Positions 1-7,329 of a stretch of DNA of 46,251 bases are shown here, piece after piece. Position 1 is the stretch's first letter. Each line of letters begins with the position of its first letter. Made by a program: the position numbers and the translations under genes. Below the pieces are notes generated by a model that saw only the letters and a list, made by a program, of their open reading frames with translations, had not been told where the DNA came from and searched no databases. The stretch is taken from contig NZ_AZDA01000026.1 of the NCBI RefSeq assembly GCF_001434575.1, positions 1 through 46,251 of the forward strand. Direction: 5' to 3'. The DNA comes from Loigolactobacillus bifermentans DSM 20003 (GTDB lineage Bacteria; Bacillota; Bacilli; Lactobacillales; Lactobacillaceae).

Positions 1-604
1 GCCCATGATACCGGGGTGACACTGTACTTGGAGAACTTATGGTGAATAATTCAGGCTTATTTATCTTTTTTGCATTTAGACCAACTTTAAAAGCATCTTT
101 TCTTAAAATGGGACGAAACTGAATCAGTTCGTAGTCTTTTTCGTCTTTACCAATATTCCAAAAGTAATTGACATAGTCTGCTAATGACGAAACTGACAAG
201 CAAAAAATATTTTTTTGCAACATCAAACAATAATTAGATGAATCGAATAATGCAGATACATCTTCAGCAATGTATTCATTAGCCTTTAAGGAAACATCTG
301 TTAACTCTGGTGTAGAAAGAGTAGCTACTGCGGGCCTGGAACTGTCTCTTAACTTCGTGAAGTGTAATATTGTTACAGGATTTTTGTGCGGACTTTCAGT
401 AAAAATATTATCACATCTAATGATGTCCCCACTATATCTAATATTCCGCTTGTCTAAATTACTTTCACCTTTGATTTCCGAAGCAGGAAGATTTTCACAC
501 CAATCGTCAAAATCGAATGGAACTTCTTTTTTATCAGCACCAATTTTCCAGACCTGAAAAAAATCAAAATTAACATTTTTTGGTTGTGTTTTATCATTGC
601 TCAT
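1..604 (-). CDS. DUF6731-like protein, 3' part beyond the window
   Basis: An open frame of 201 codons runs without a stop to the left edge of the window, so the C-terminus is missing. It starts at an ATG preceded by AGGGG nine bases upstream. The N-terminus reads MSNDKTQPKNVNFDFFQVWK. The middle contains a TKLRDSSRPA segment, then NEYIAEDVSALFD, then LMLQKN. From memory this pattern (FxxFQV, KLRD, EYIGEDVxALYD, MxQRN) matches the DUF6731 family, found in prophages and genomic islands and without an assigned function. It lies beyond the late-regulator gene, where structural genes or cargo are expected. Family assignment is moderate; function unknown. Confidence 0.55.
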   Translation of the reverse strand, partial: MSNDKTQPKNVNFDFFQVWKIGADKKEVPFDFDDWCENLPASEIKGESNLDKRNIRYSGDIIRCDNIFTESPHKNPVTILHFTKLRDSSRPAVATLSTPELTDVSLKANEYIAEDVSALFDSSNYCLMLQKNIFCLSVSSLADYVNYFWNIGKDEKDYELIQFRPILRKDAFKVGLNAKKINKPELFTISSPSTVSPRYHG

Positions 605-721
605 TAAGCAAAACCCCTAACAATTATATTATTCATCTTAAGTAAACATCAAAAGAGACATAACATCAATAAGATATTATGCCCCGCTGAATAAAATAAT
701 TTTCTGAAAGGAGTCATCAAT

Positions 722-778
722 ATGACTAAAGGTAAAAGTATGTCTACTATCACATTACTATTATATAACACCAATTAG
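722..778 (+). other. 18-codon reading frame with strong ribosome site; possible toxin remnant
   Basis: A GAAAGGAG sequence sits eight bases before an ATG that opens a short frame, MTKGKSMSTITLLLYNTN, followed by TAG. The same frame continues after the stop as DIVLPTFGHII and ends at TGA next to the late-regulator gene. The hydrophobic core, then a proline about ten residues on, recalls the start of Fst-family type I toxins, so this may be a decayed copy. It could also be chance. The rest of 605-806 holds a TATAAT-like -10 on the minus strand (760-765) ahead of the DUF6731-like gene and nothing else I recognise. Confidence 0.2.
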
Positions 779-806
779 GACATTGTGTTGCCAACTTTTG
801 GACACA

Positions 807-1325
807 TCATTTGACCATTTCTTCAATGCTGACGATTCCGAATAAAAACGTTGAAAAATTTTCGATAGACTTTTTTAGATCGCGCCTAATCGTCCGATCC
901 GATGTACTAAAGTAATTGGCCAGTTCTCGAGCAGTCCATTTTCTCGCAGTAATAAAGGTGTGTTCTAAAACAAAATATTGCCGGCGGCCTTCTTCACCAC
1001 CTTTGTCAGCGCACTTCTTATAGGCTTCCAGCATTAAGTCGGTGTATTCCATCATCTTCTCTGATCTGGCCTTGTAGCCCGTAATGCTACGCAGTTTTAA
1101 ATCGTCCTCACCGAAGACATCTTTAAGATACATATCAATGTCGGTCTTAATGTCAATTGAGTGGTCTTTTAACACGTCATAATTTTTAAGCAGTAGTCTG
1201 GTGTTTTTTAAACGCCAAGTGTTTTCGTGCAAGAATTCTTTATGCCGCTGTTCCCTCGCGGCTTCCGCGCCAGCTTTAGCAGCTAACTTAGTAACTTCTT
1301 TAAGCGTTGCTTCGTCTAATGTCAT
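807..1325 (-). CDS. ArpU/RinA-like phage late transcription regulator
   Basis: The 172-residue protein begins after TTAGGAGGTGAATCG. Its N-terminal half is charged and helical. The C-terminal third carries a helix-turn-helix, ARELANYFSTSDRTIRRDLKKS, with the spacing seen in sigma-region-4-like phage activators of the ArpU/RinA type. It is the last gene of the leftward early operon, the usual place for the regulator that turns on packaging and structural genes in Lactobacillales phages. I infer activation of late genes left of the window. No catalytic residues are visible. The role rests on position and fold pattern rather than close recognition. Confidence 0.55.
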   Translation of the reverse strand: MTLDEATLKEVTKLAAKAGAEAAREQRHKEFLHENTWRLKNTRLLLKNYDVLKDHSIDIKTDIDMYLKDVFGEDDLKLRSITGYKARSEKMMEYTDLMLEAYKKCADKGGEEGRRQYFVLEHTFITARKWTARELANYFSTSDRTIRRDLKKSIENFSTFLFGIVSIEEMVK

Positions 1326-1336
1326 CGATTCACCTC

Positions 1337-1687
1337 CTAAAATGGCAGTGCCAATTCGTAAATAACTTGATTCTTTTCGGCATCACTTAAAGCTCTATAC
1401 GCTAGCTTAACGTCCACTGGCATGACATTAACGTGGTTACCACACCACACGAGTGTGCTTAGAATACTCTGGTTATGATCCTCAAGAATGTTAATTAAAT
1501 AGCGCAGAAATCTGTTTTGATTAGCCGTTAATGGCATCTTGATAATAGCTGCGGTATAGCGTTTGAGATAGTCGCGTTTATCACGTGGCGTTAATGCCGG
1601 CGTGTCTGTGGCCTCACCAAGTAATTCACTAGCGTGGTAATAGCCATTAAGCACTTCCTCAAAAATGTTTTGCTTGGTTTCAATCAT
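1337..1687 (-). CDS. Phage early-region protein, unknown function
   Basis: This 116-residue protein is not one I recognise. It is mostly helical, with a run of polar and hydrophobic residues (RYTAAIIKMPLTANQNRFLRYLINILEDHNQ) and no evident metal or nucleotide site. Its ATG overlaps the end of the upstream 58-codon gene (ATGATTGA), so translation is probably coupled. The downstream ArpU-like gene follows after 11 bases. Size, overlap and codon use fit the surrounding prophage operon. It is probably a small accessory protein of the replication or regulation module. Confidence 0.6.
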   Translation of the reverse strand: MIETKQNIFEEVLNGYYHASELLGEATDTPALTPRDKRDYLKRYTAAIIKMPLTANQNRFLRYLINILEDHNQSILSTLVWCGNHVNVMPVDVKLAYRALSDAEKNQVIYELALPF

Positions 1688-1856
1688 CTTCTAACACATC
1701 CGCGTTTAGTTTAATCATTGCTGTAACGCTGATTACAGCTACCATGTCGCATTCAAAACATGGTTCTGTGAATCGGTCTTCATCTACCAATTTGATAAAC
1801 GGATCTAATGTGTTTTTTGCCCCGCAATATGGGCAGGTCCATGAGCGAGTGTCCAT
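1680..1856 (-). CDS. Small zinc-ribbon phage protein (58 aa)
   Basis: A short frame starts at an ATG behind GGAAGGAG and overlaps both neighbours: TAATG with the nuclease gene upstream and ATGATTGA with the gene downstream. The protein begins MDTRSWTCPYCGAKNTLDP and later has CFEC, so two CxxC pairs about 24 residues apart could hold one zinc ion. Such mini-ribbons are common in phage early operons and may bind DNA, RNA or a host protein. No family is recognised. The tight packing and good ribosome site are the main evidence that it is real. Confidence 0.6.
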   Translation of the reverse strand: MDTRSWTCPYCGAKNTLDPFIKLVDEDRFTEPCFECDMVAVISVTAMIKLNADVLEDD

Positions 1857-2176
1857 TATGATGCTCCTTCCACAATTTTTAAGGCTTCTTCCACTGACCT
1901 TGCCACCCCATATAAAACTGGATATTTTTGAATGAATGTGGCAAATTGCTTTTGATCATCGCGAAGACGCCCTTTGGCATTTTTGACTTCGATAAAAAAC
2001 ATTTTTCCGTCACTGTGTCGAAACCCGCATAAGTCAGGAAAGCCTTTGGGTAATCCAGTATCAAACCACCCGCCGTTCTCCATTTTTACTTTGCCGACAT
2101 TGGCCCGGAAAATGGTGCAACCGTATTGTGATACGGCCACTCTAATTTGATTTTGAATAATGTGTTCTGCTGTCAT
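1856..2176 (-). CDS. VRR-NUC domain nuclease
   Basis: The 106-residue protein has the PD-(D/E)xK core of the VRR-NUC family: GLPKGFPDLCGF supplies the aspartate and FFIEVKNAKG the ExK, followed by LRDDQKQFATFIQK. VRR-NUC proteins are structure-selective nucleases; in phages they sit beside primase-helicase genes and probably act on replication or recombination intermediates. I chose the ATG at 2176 because it lies two bases after the stop of the upstream gene (TAATATG), which implies coupled translation; the frame stays open further upstream but without a better ribosome site. Stop and next start overlap as TAATG. Confidence 0.8.
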   Translation of the reverse strand: MTAEHIIQNQIRVAVSQYGCTIFRANVGKVKMENGGWFDTGLPKGFPDLCGFRHSDGKMFFIEVKNAKGRLRDDQKQFATFIQKYPVLYGVARSVEEALKIVEGAS

Positions 2177-2177
2177 A

Positions 2178-2333
2178 TTAATCACGATAAATAATAAGCG
2201 CCATGACGCGACCACCTACGTATTCAACTTTCATGTCAATCAGATCTTCTGGCCTGATTGAGTTTTTTTTAATGAATGTATTGACCTCATCGCCAAAGCC
2301 CCAACGATTATTGGCAATTAATTTAACTTTCAT
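2178..2333 (-). CDS. Cse60-like small protein (51 aa)
   Basis: A 51-residue frame starts behind AAAGGAGAACAAT. The protein starts MKVKLIANNRWGFGDEVN and has an alternating beta-alpha pattern (KVKLIA, a helix, MKVEYVGG, MALIIYRD). This resembles the tiny Cse60 family, named after a Bacillus sporulation protein but frequent in phages, with no known biochemical role. It is coupled to the VRR-NUC gene (stop TAA, then ATG after one base). It is the first gene downstream of the candidate origin, so its expression is probably affected by proteins bound there. Confidence 0.55.
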   Translation of the reverse strand: MKVKLIANNRWGFGDEVNTFIKKNSIRPEDLIDMKVEYVGGRVMALIIYRD

Positions 2334-2396
2334 ATTGTTCTCCTTTAATGGTTTGCAGTAGACACAACTGGTTTACAGCAAAAAAATACGCTGTGT

Positions 2397-2421
2397 CCTT
2401 ACTCTCCCAAGGGATCGAACG
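2397..2421 (+). repeat. Direct repeat, copy 1, in candidate origin
   Basis: The word CCTTACTCTCCCAAGGGAT, followed by CGA, recurs 128 bases away at 2525 in the same orientation. It contains the short inverted arms TCCC and GGGA. Confidence 0.75.
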
Positions 2422-2524
2422 GAAAATTTACGGTTTGCAGTAAACCCAATACTATAATATATACTATATATATTTAGTCTTTTATATTAAATAAATGTAA
2501 ACTTTAGGGTTAAAGAAGAAGTAG

Positions 2525-2547
2525 CCTTACTCTCCCAAGGGATTGAG
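2525..2547 (+). repeat. Direct repeat, copy 2, in candidate origin
   Basis: Same 19-base word as at 2397, followed by TGA instead of CGA. It is directly followed by the 22-bp palindrome. Confidence 0.75.
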
Positions 2548-2569
2548 GGTTTACACTTAAGTGTAAACC
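2548..2569. repeat. Perfect 22-bp palindrome in candidate origin
   Basis: Arms GGTTTACACTT and AAGTGTAAACC are perfect complements with no spacer. The GGTTTACA word recurs in part at 2350, 2370 and 2432. A dimeric initiator or regulator site, or a single-strand initiation hairpin, are both possible. Confidence 0.7.
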
Positions 2570-2587
2570 AGCTGTAAATCTTTGTAG

Positions 2588-3865
2588 TTACTGTAACCTT
2601 CTACGCCAGCCTCTTTGTGATGTTTTTCCTACTTTTTTGAACCCAGGCCGCCAATCCTCTTGATTATCCATCACATACTTAATCTTTTTAGCGGTAGTTT
2701 TGTTTTTGACAAGCTCGCCAGCTCCAATATTATCGCCGATCTGTTTAGAAGTAATAAAGTCAGCTGACCATGTCGCTAACACATGCTCTATTGATTCTTC
2801 TGTTGCGTCCACATACATAAATTGGCTACGATGCTCATTAAGCATGTCCTCTTGCTCTTGAGTTAAATCAAAAGTAAAGCCTGCCTTATAAAGATGCATC
2901 GCTTCACCGTATAACTGCAAAATATAATCATCGTCTAAATATTCAACTGGATGTTTCTGCTGCTGGTGCTTATTCACTAACAGTGGTAGAAAGCGCCGCT
3001 CACCCGTGCGATCTTTGAGGTAGGTTAGTTCATTGGTAGTTCTAGCAATAACAAACGACTTATCTCGACGGATAGTGGTGTGACCGTATGCTGGACGAAA
3101 AGCCAGCTTTCTAGCTGAAATAAATTTCTTTAATTCTTCAAAACTTGCGTTGGCGGTAGCAGTCATTTCATCATCATTGATGATAATCGCTCTTAACATG
3201 TTGCTATAACTGTCTTTGTCCGAATAATCCAGAAATTGATCTGTATACCAGTCGCCACCTAATTTTTCTAGCAAAGTGGTTTTCCCAGCTCCTTGGCCGC
3301 CTACTAAATCCAGTACATAGTCAAATTTTGCATCAGGTTCAAACGCCTTAGTACATAGCCCGACTAGCCATAGTTTAGTGATCAATGTGGTAATTTCCGA
3401 GTGTTCAACGCCTAAATAAATCGGCATAAAAGTTTCCAAACGCTCTTGCTTATCCCACTGCTTTTCAGCTTTGTTTAAGTAGTTTTGTACTGGATTGTAA
3501 CCATAATTTCTGCTAAGCGCTATTACACCATGCTCTAACGCCCTGTCACTGAAGGATACATCCCAAACTGTTTCCAATTCCGACAAAATCAATGATGTAT
3601 AAGCATCTAGCATTTGCCCTTTTTTGATGTGAAGCTGGGGTATATCACGTACTACCTCGACTTCCCAAGTAAATTCGTTATAAGCAAATGCGCCTTTCAA
3701 CAGTGGATCATACTCAATAGCTAGCTGAACATTTACCACGCTTGTTGTTTTTGGCTTGTCACCTTGGCCTTTTTTAAAAGGCGGGGTCATAGCAATGATT
3801 TTTTTGCGGTCGGCTTCTTGCTGTTCCGCTAACTCACGCATTAAGTTATCATTTACCATTGGCAC
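2588..3865 (-). CDS. VirE-family P-loop helicase/primase C-terminal protein
   Basis: This 425-residue protein belongs to the virulence-associated E (VirE, PF05272) family of phage and plasmid replication ATPases. Walker A is GGQGAGKTT at about residue 190; the Walker B-like acidic patch is IIINDDEM about 35 residues later; RTTNELTYLKDRTGERRFLPL is the conserved sensor/arginine-finger stretch of the family. It probably acts as the replicative helicase paired with the primase encoded just upstream, whose gene it overlaps by 17 bases. A GTG at 3865 or an ATG at 3859 could be the start. The candidate origin lies directly downstream. Confidence 0.9.
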   Translation of the reverse strand: MPMVNDNLMRELAEQQEADRKKIIAMTPPFKKGQGDKPKTTSVVNVQLAIEYDPLLKGAFAYNEFTWEVEVVRDIPQLHIKKGQMLDAYTSLILSELETVWDVSFSDRALEHGVIALSRNYGYNPVQNYLNKAEKQWDKQERLETFMPIYLGVEHSEITTLITKLWLVGLCTKAFEPDAKFDYVLDLVGGQGAGKTTLLEKLGGDWYTDQFLDYSDKDSYSNMLRAIIINDDEMTATANASFEELKKFISARKLAFRPAYGHTTIRRDKSFVIARTTNELTYLKDRTGERRFLPLLVNKHQQQKHPVEYLDDDYILQLYGEAMHLYKAGFTFDLTQEQEDMLNEHRSQFMYVDATEESIEHVLATWSADFITSKQIGDNIGAGELVKNKTTAKKIKYVMDNQEDWRPGFKKVGKTSQRGWRRRLQ

Positions 3866-4664
3866 GCCGCCTTAATTCTTTTTTGACCATGCTGTCAAAT
3901 GTTCGGTCAAACTCTCGCGTATCAAGTGCTTTAGCCGTGTTATTATTAGCGATTTCAGCCAGTTTCTTAACGACTTGGACATCTATATTGCGATAAAGCA
4001 ATCCGCCTACAAACGCCGCCAAGGCCATATTACGGCCACCGGTTTCACCGAGGCCATTAACAATCTGCTCAAATAGTTTTGCGGTTCTCGAGTGTTGACC
4101 TACTTTTTGATTCCAATTCATTTCTGTCAACGCTTGCGGATCAACTGGACTGTATTTGGTACTTTGCTTTTTGCAAATGCTATTGATTAATGCCTCAGGT
4201 GCTTTAACCATTGGCATTTTGTTTTGCCAAGTGTACCCAGTTGATGGTGCGACCAGGACATAGTTATTAGGATTAGCTTTAATGTCCACACCTGGCAGCC
4301 AACCAATAACTTGTGTCATATCAATCCCAGCTGGTTTTTCATAAAACAGTTGCTTACCGCCGTGCCCAGTGGTTTGGCATAGTGTATCAACGATGCACCC
4401 TGGATTTTTTTGGTTGAAAGTTTCAATTGATTTGAAACCGTCATCGCCGTCTTGATGCTCATCAATATCAACCACAAAAAATTCAATCGTTCTTAAAGCT
4501 AAACGCGCATTAGGATGCCTTTTCCATATCTTTTTAATCTGGCTTTCAGTCATAGGTGGCCGATCCGCAAACAAAACGAGAGGACGTTTTTCACCGGCGC
4601 TAATTGGTAAAACAGAAAATCCTTTTTTGGCGTATGCGAGTGCATAATTTACGATATTTTGCAC
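3849..4664 (-). CDS. Bifunctional DNA primase/polymerase (prim-pol)
   Basis: The 271-residue protein matches the N-terminal prim-pol domain (PF09250) of archaeo-eukaryotic-type primases: AYAKKGFSVLPI at the start, the catalytic acid motif VVDIDEH at about residue 64, TTGHGGKQLFYE with the expected histidine, and VDIKANPNNYVLVAPS. The last third (NGLGETGGRNMALAAFVGGLL) resembles a PriCT-type linker. It would lay primers for phage DNA synthesis with the VirE helicase. The start is GTG behind GGAGGACAGAAC. In many phages the two are one polypeptide; here they are separate overlapping genes. Confidence 0.88.
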   Translation of the reverse strand: MQNIVNYALAYAKKGFSVLPISAGEKRPLVLFADRPPMTESQIKKIWKRHPNARLALRTIEFFVVDIDEHQDGDDGFKSIETFNQKNPGCIVDTLCQTTGHGGKQLFYEKPAGIDMTQVIGWLPGVDIKANPNNYVLVAPSTGYTWQNKMPMVKAPEALINSICKKQSTKYSPVDPQALTEMNWNQKVGQHSRTAKLFEQIVNGLGETGGRNMALAAFVGGLLYRNIDVQVVKKLAEIANNNTAKALDTREFDRTFDSMVKKELRRRANGK

Positions 4665-4729
4665 GTTCTGTCCTCCTTTCTAATGGGCTTCTCACCCCAT
4701 TCGAGCGACTAACGCTGTTGTTTACCTGA

Positions 4730-5218
4730 CTAAAACGGCATGTCATCATCCTGAATATCAATTTCTTCTGGCTGTTCTGATGGTTCAAAATCATAATTAC
4801 GATATGGGTTGCTTGGGTCTTTTTTATTTTTGCTCTCAGTAATGTGGCATAAAATAACTTTGCCACGGCTATCCATAAACGCCTCTTGCAACGTGTCTAA
4901 GGCTTCCCAATCATCGTCGGTTAGTTCTAAGCCAACAGCATTTGCAAGGCGTGCAATTGTTTTTACGGCTGTGTCAGCAACATAATCATTGTCAGCATCC
5001 GGATTTAAATTGGTCGAATCTGTCCGCCCGGCATATTTGCCATCCATAACGCTCATCTTTACGCGAAAGGCTTCATAACCGCTTTTATAAACCGTGTCTT
5101 CAGCCGCTTCTAATACCATGTTGTAATCGCCTGCCGGAATGTTTTCATAACCATTTGATGATTCTTTTGTTGCATCAAAACTACCCATTACTTTTTTAGC
5201 GCGATCTCGTAAACTCAT
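4730..5218 (-). CDS. DUF669 phage protein with SSB-like acidic tail
   Basis: The 162-residue protein fits the DUF669 family: SLRDRAKKVMGSFDATK, then IPAGDYNMVLEAAE, then YEAFRVKMSVMDGKYAGR. These proteins always travel with phage recombination genes. The C-terminus ends in EEIDIQDDDMPF, closely resembling the acidic DDDIPF-type tip by which bacterial SSB recruits partner enzymes. I infer a single-strand DNA-binding or SSB-substitute role; no separate SSB gene is seen in this module. It lies two bases from the Sak4-like ATPase gene, consistent with annealase and SSB acting together. Confidence 0.8.
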   Translation of the reverse strand: MSLRDRAKKVMGSFDATKESSNGYENIPAGDYNMVLEAAEDTVYKSGYEAFRVKMSVMDGKYAGRTDSTNLNPDADNDYVADTAVKTIARLANAVGLELTDDDWEALDTLQEAFMDSRGKVILCHITESKNKKDPSNPYRNYDFEPSEQPEEIDIQDDDMPF

Positions 5219-5220
5219 AA

Positions 5221-5937
5221 TTATTTATCCCCTTTATCGGTTGTTTTTTGACGTGGAAAAACGCCAGGTACATTTTCTAAAATTCTTAAAATATTAGGGT
5301 CCTTTATCTGGTCCCGTTCATATTGCTTTCGTTTGTCTGTTGCAACGCGAGAATATCTGTGTCCAATTCGGCGTGTCTGAATAACTAGGTCACAATTGCC
5401 ATTTACCATGTTGTACCACTTGGTTTTTAGACTTGGTATCTCAGTAACAACGCCTGCATTATCACTTTTTTCACTGATACGGCTCACGTACACAACATTG
5501 AGCGGCAAGGCTTTAAGGTCTAATACAAGGCTTCTTAAAACTTGCTCATGTAATGCGTAGCCTTTGCCATAACCCATTTCAGACAGTGCTTTAACATCAT
5601 TTTCAAGCAATATAGCTTGCTCAATTAATGCCACCACATCGTCAATAACATCAATGACAACAGTCTGAAAGCCTTTATTAGCAGTGCTTAACTCTAAAAT
5701 TAATTGATCCAATTCATCAATGACTGACAGTTTTAAACTGCCATCAGCTTTTTGAATGTTTTTCAATTGATAATTTGGGAAGCCTGCTTTTTCGGCATTG
5801 TCATCTGTATTAATAAAAAATGGATTAGGAAAATGCTCAGCCAGATATGACTTACCACTCATGGTTGCACCCCAGATAAAAAATGTTCGTGGTGTGTCCA
5901 TTGGTGGTTTACGCTTATTATCTGGTAATAATCCCAC
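5221..5937 (-). CDS. Sak4-like AAA ATPase (phage recombinase family)
   Basis: This protein of about 238 residues has a phage nucleotide-binding (AAA_24) fold: Walker A GATMSGKSYL, hydrophobic-acid Walker B FQTVVIDVIDDVV, and VVYVSRISEK after it. Phage proteins of this type include Sak4, a RecA-core single-strand annealing recombinase that works with an SSB; the DUF669 neighbour fits. I place the start at GTG 5937, behind AAAGGGG, because it overlaps the helicase stop as TAGTG; a longer frame to 5976 lacks a ribosome site. Recombinase function is inferred from family and context. Confidence 0.75.
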   Translation of the reverse strand: MGLLPDNKRKPPMDTPRTFFIWGATMSGKSYLAEHFPNPFFINTDDNAEKAGFPNYQLKNIQKADGSLKLSVIDELDQLILELSTANKGFQTVVIDVIDDVVALIEQAILLENDVKALSEMGYGKGYALHEQVLRSLVLDLKALPLNVVYVSRISEKSDNAGVVTEIPSLKTKWYNMVNGNCDLVIQTRRIGHRYSRVATDKRKQYERDQIKDPNILRILENVPGVFPRQKTTDKGDK

Positions 5938-7328
5938 TAGATGATTCCCCTTTCTTTTGCTTGATAGTAAGCCCACCCTGGCTTGTAATGCCTGAGTTTG
6001 GCGTAAATTTGAAGTTCATTCATTGTTCTTAAATCATGAAATGATTTTCCACTGAGTTCCGACATCATACTTTGATTTTGAAGCCGGTGGACACGATCTA
6101 ATCGGCGTTCTGAAACACTTTTTTGACCGATTTTGACTAAATCGCCTTCCACTTGTTTTGGTTCCTCCGGTGCTTCTTTTGGTAAATCTGCACCGCATAA
6201 AGGACACTTACCATCTTTTACAGTATTGGTGTAGAAAGTCCCAAAACAGACTTTGCAAGTTTTGATAGCAGGCGCCTTAATTTTGCCTTTTGCCCGTTGC
6301 TTATTGGTTCCTTCCTGGTCAAGCGTCCATTCTCGATCATCAGTTGGTAACCCAAAACGTTTCCAGTTCTCAACATGGTCTAAAATGATGGCCGTCTTAC
6401 CCTTACGTGGATTCATGGCCCGCATCGAAAACTGTAAGTATAGGCTTAACGATTGTGTTGGCCTCAGTTGAATTACACAATCAACATTAGGCAAATCAAG
6501 GCCCTCAGTGAATAACTCAACGTTTGTTAAAACTGTAATATCACCGTTTTTAAAACGCTGTACGGCCCTGCTTCTTTCATCTTTTGGTGTTGTACCATCA
6601 ACTTCTAAAGCGGATATGCCAGACTTGTTAAATTCAGCTGCTAATCGTTTAGCGGACTGTACTGAGTGACAATAAGCAATTGCCTTCAGACCATCAGCAT
6701 GCAATTTATATTGATCTACTGCATTTCCAAAAACTCGCTTGCTCAAGGCATTGTCAATTGATGCGTCAGTATACTCGCCCCGTTGTCGTTTCAACAGTTT
6801 AGTATTAATATCCGGTGGCGCAAAATATTCCATATGGGCTAAAAATCCCATTTCAATCAGATCACTAACTTGTAAGCCAGGGATTAAATCGTCCGCCACT
6901 TCGGCCATGCCTTGCCCGCTTAATCGGTAAGGTGTAGCTGTAAACATCAGTACTATCGCTTTCGGATAGGCCGTAACAATCCGCTTATAGCTTGCTGCAA
7001 TCGCGTGGTGCGCCTCATCAATAATAATGACTTGCGGATTTTTTAAGTCTTTAACGTGGCGTGTCATGGTTTGCACCATACCTACCCGGCAGTAATCCAT
7101 ATCAACGCCCCAGCTCACAAACGTTTTTTGAGTTTGCTTAGTTAACTCTTGCCGATGGACAATTGTCAAAACTCGATTGTGCTTAGCTGTCGCTCGCTTT
7201 GCAATTTCGGCCATTATGACCGTTTTACCTGTGCGAGGTGGTTGCTGTATAACAATGGCATGATGACCTTTAGCAATGGATTGGTAGACGTTGGTTAATG
7301 TCTGATGTTGATACGATCTAAGCGGCAT
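5937..7328 (-). CDS. SF2 DEAD/DEAH-box helicase with C-terminal zinc finger
   Basis: The 463-residue protein is a superfamily 2 helicase. Motif I is PPRTGKTV, motif II IIIDEAHH, motif III MFTATPYR; the second RecA-like domain has TNVELFTEGLDLPNVD (motif V) and a QxxxRAMR-like LQFSMRAMNP (motif VI). Near the end CKVCFGTFY and CPLCGADLP form a four-cysteine zinc finger. It probably remodels DNA forks or recombination intermediates during phage replication. The ATG at 7328 lies one base past the DUF1351 stop; an in-frame TTG at 7340 is possible but poorly placed. Confidence 0.88.
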   Translation of the reverse strand: MPLRSYQHQTLTNVYQSIAKGHHAIVIQQPPRTGKTVIMAEIAKRATAKHNRVLTIVHRQELTKQTQKTFVSWGVDMDYCRVGMVQTMTRHVKDLKNPQVIIIDEAHHAIAASYKRIVTAYPKAIVLMFTATPYRLSGQGMAEVADDLIPGLQVSDLIEMGFLAHMEYFAPPDINTKLLKRQRGEYTDASIDNALSKRVFGNAVDQYKLHADGLKAIAYCHSVQSAKRLAAEFNKSGISALEVDGTTPKDERSRAVQRFKNGDITVLTNVELFTEGLDLPNVDCVIQLRPTQSLSLYLQFSMRAMNPRKGKTAIILDHVENWKRFGLPTDDREWTLDQEGTNKQRAKGKIKAPAIKTCKVCFGTFYTNTVKDGKCPLCGADLPKEAPEEPKQVEGDLVKIGQKSVSERRLDRVHRLQNQSMMSELSGKSFHDLRTMNELQIYAKLRHYKPGWAYYQAKERGII

Positions 7329-7329
7329 A

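Larger units (their letters stand above)
2334..2587. other. Candidate prophage replication origin
   Basis: These 254 bases between the VirE gene and the Cse60-like gene have no convincing gene. They hold a direct repeat (2397-2421 and 2525-2549 region), three copies of a GGTTTRCAG-type word (2350, 2370, 2432), an AT-rich tract (2450-2507) and a perfect 22-bp palindrome (2548-2569). Repeats, an easily melted tract and position beside the primase/helicase genes are the usual marks of phage and satellite origins. No initiator is identified with certainty; the VirE/primase pair or a host factor could bind here. The call is inference from architecture. Confidence 0.5.

Noticed and set aside
270-557. 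95-codon open frame on the plus strand
   Set aside because: It is antisense to the DUF6731-like frame that runs through the left edge, which has a proper ribosome site; the plus frame has none.
4600-4866. 88-codon minus-strand frame across the primase start
   Set aside because: Out of frame with two recognised genes that it overlaps; composition atypical for a protein.
5937-5976. Longer N-terminus for the Sak4-like ATPase
   Set aside because: The extension lies inside the helicase gene without a ribosome site, while GTG 5937 has AAAGGGG and a TAGTG overlap.
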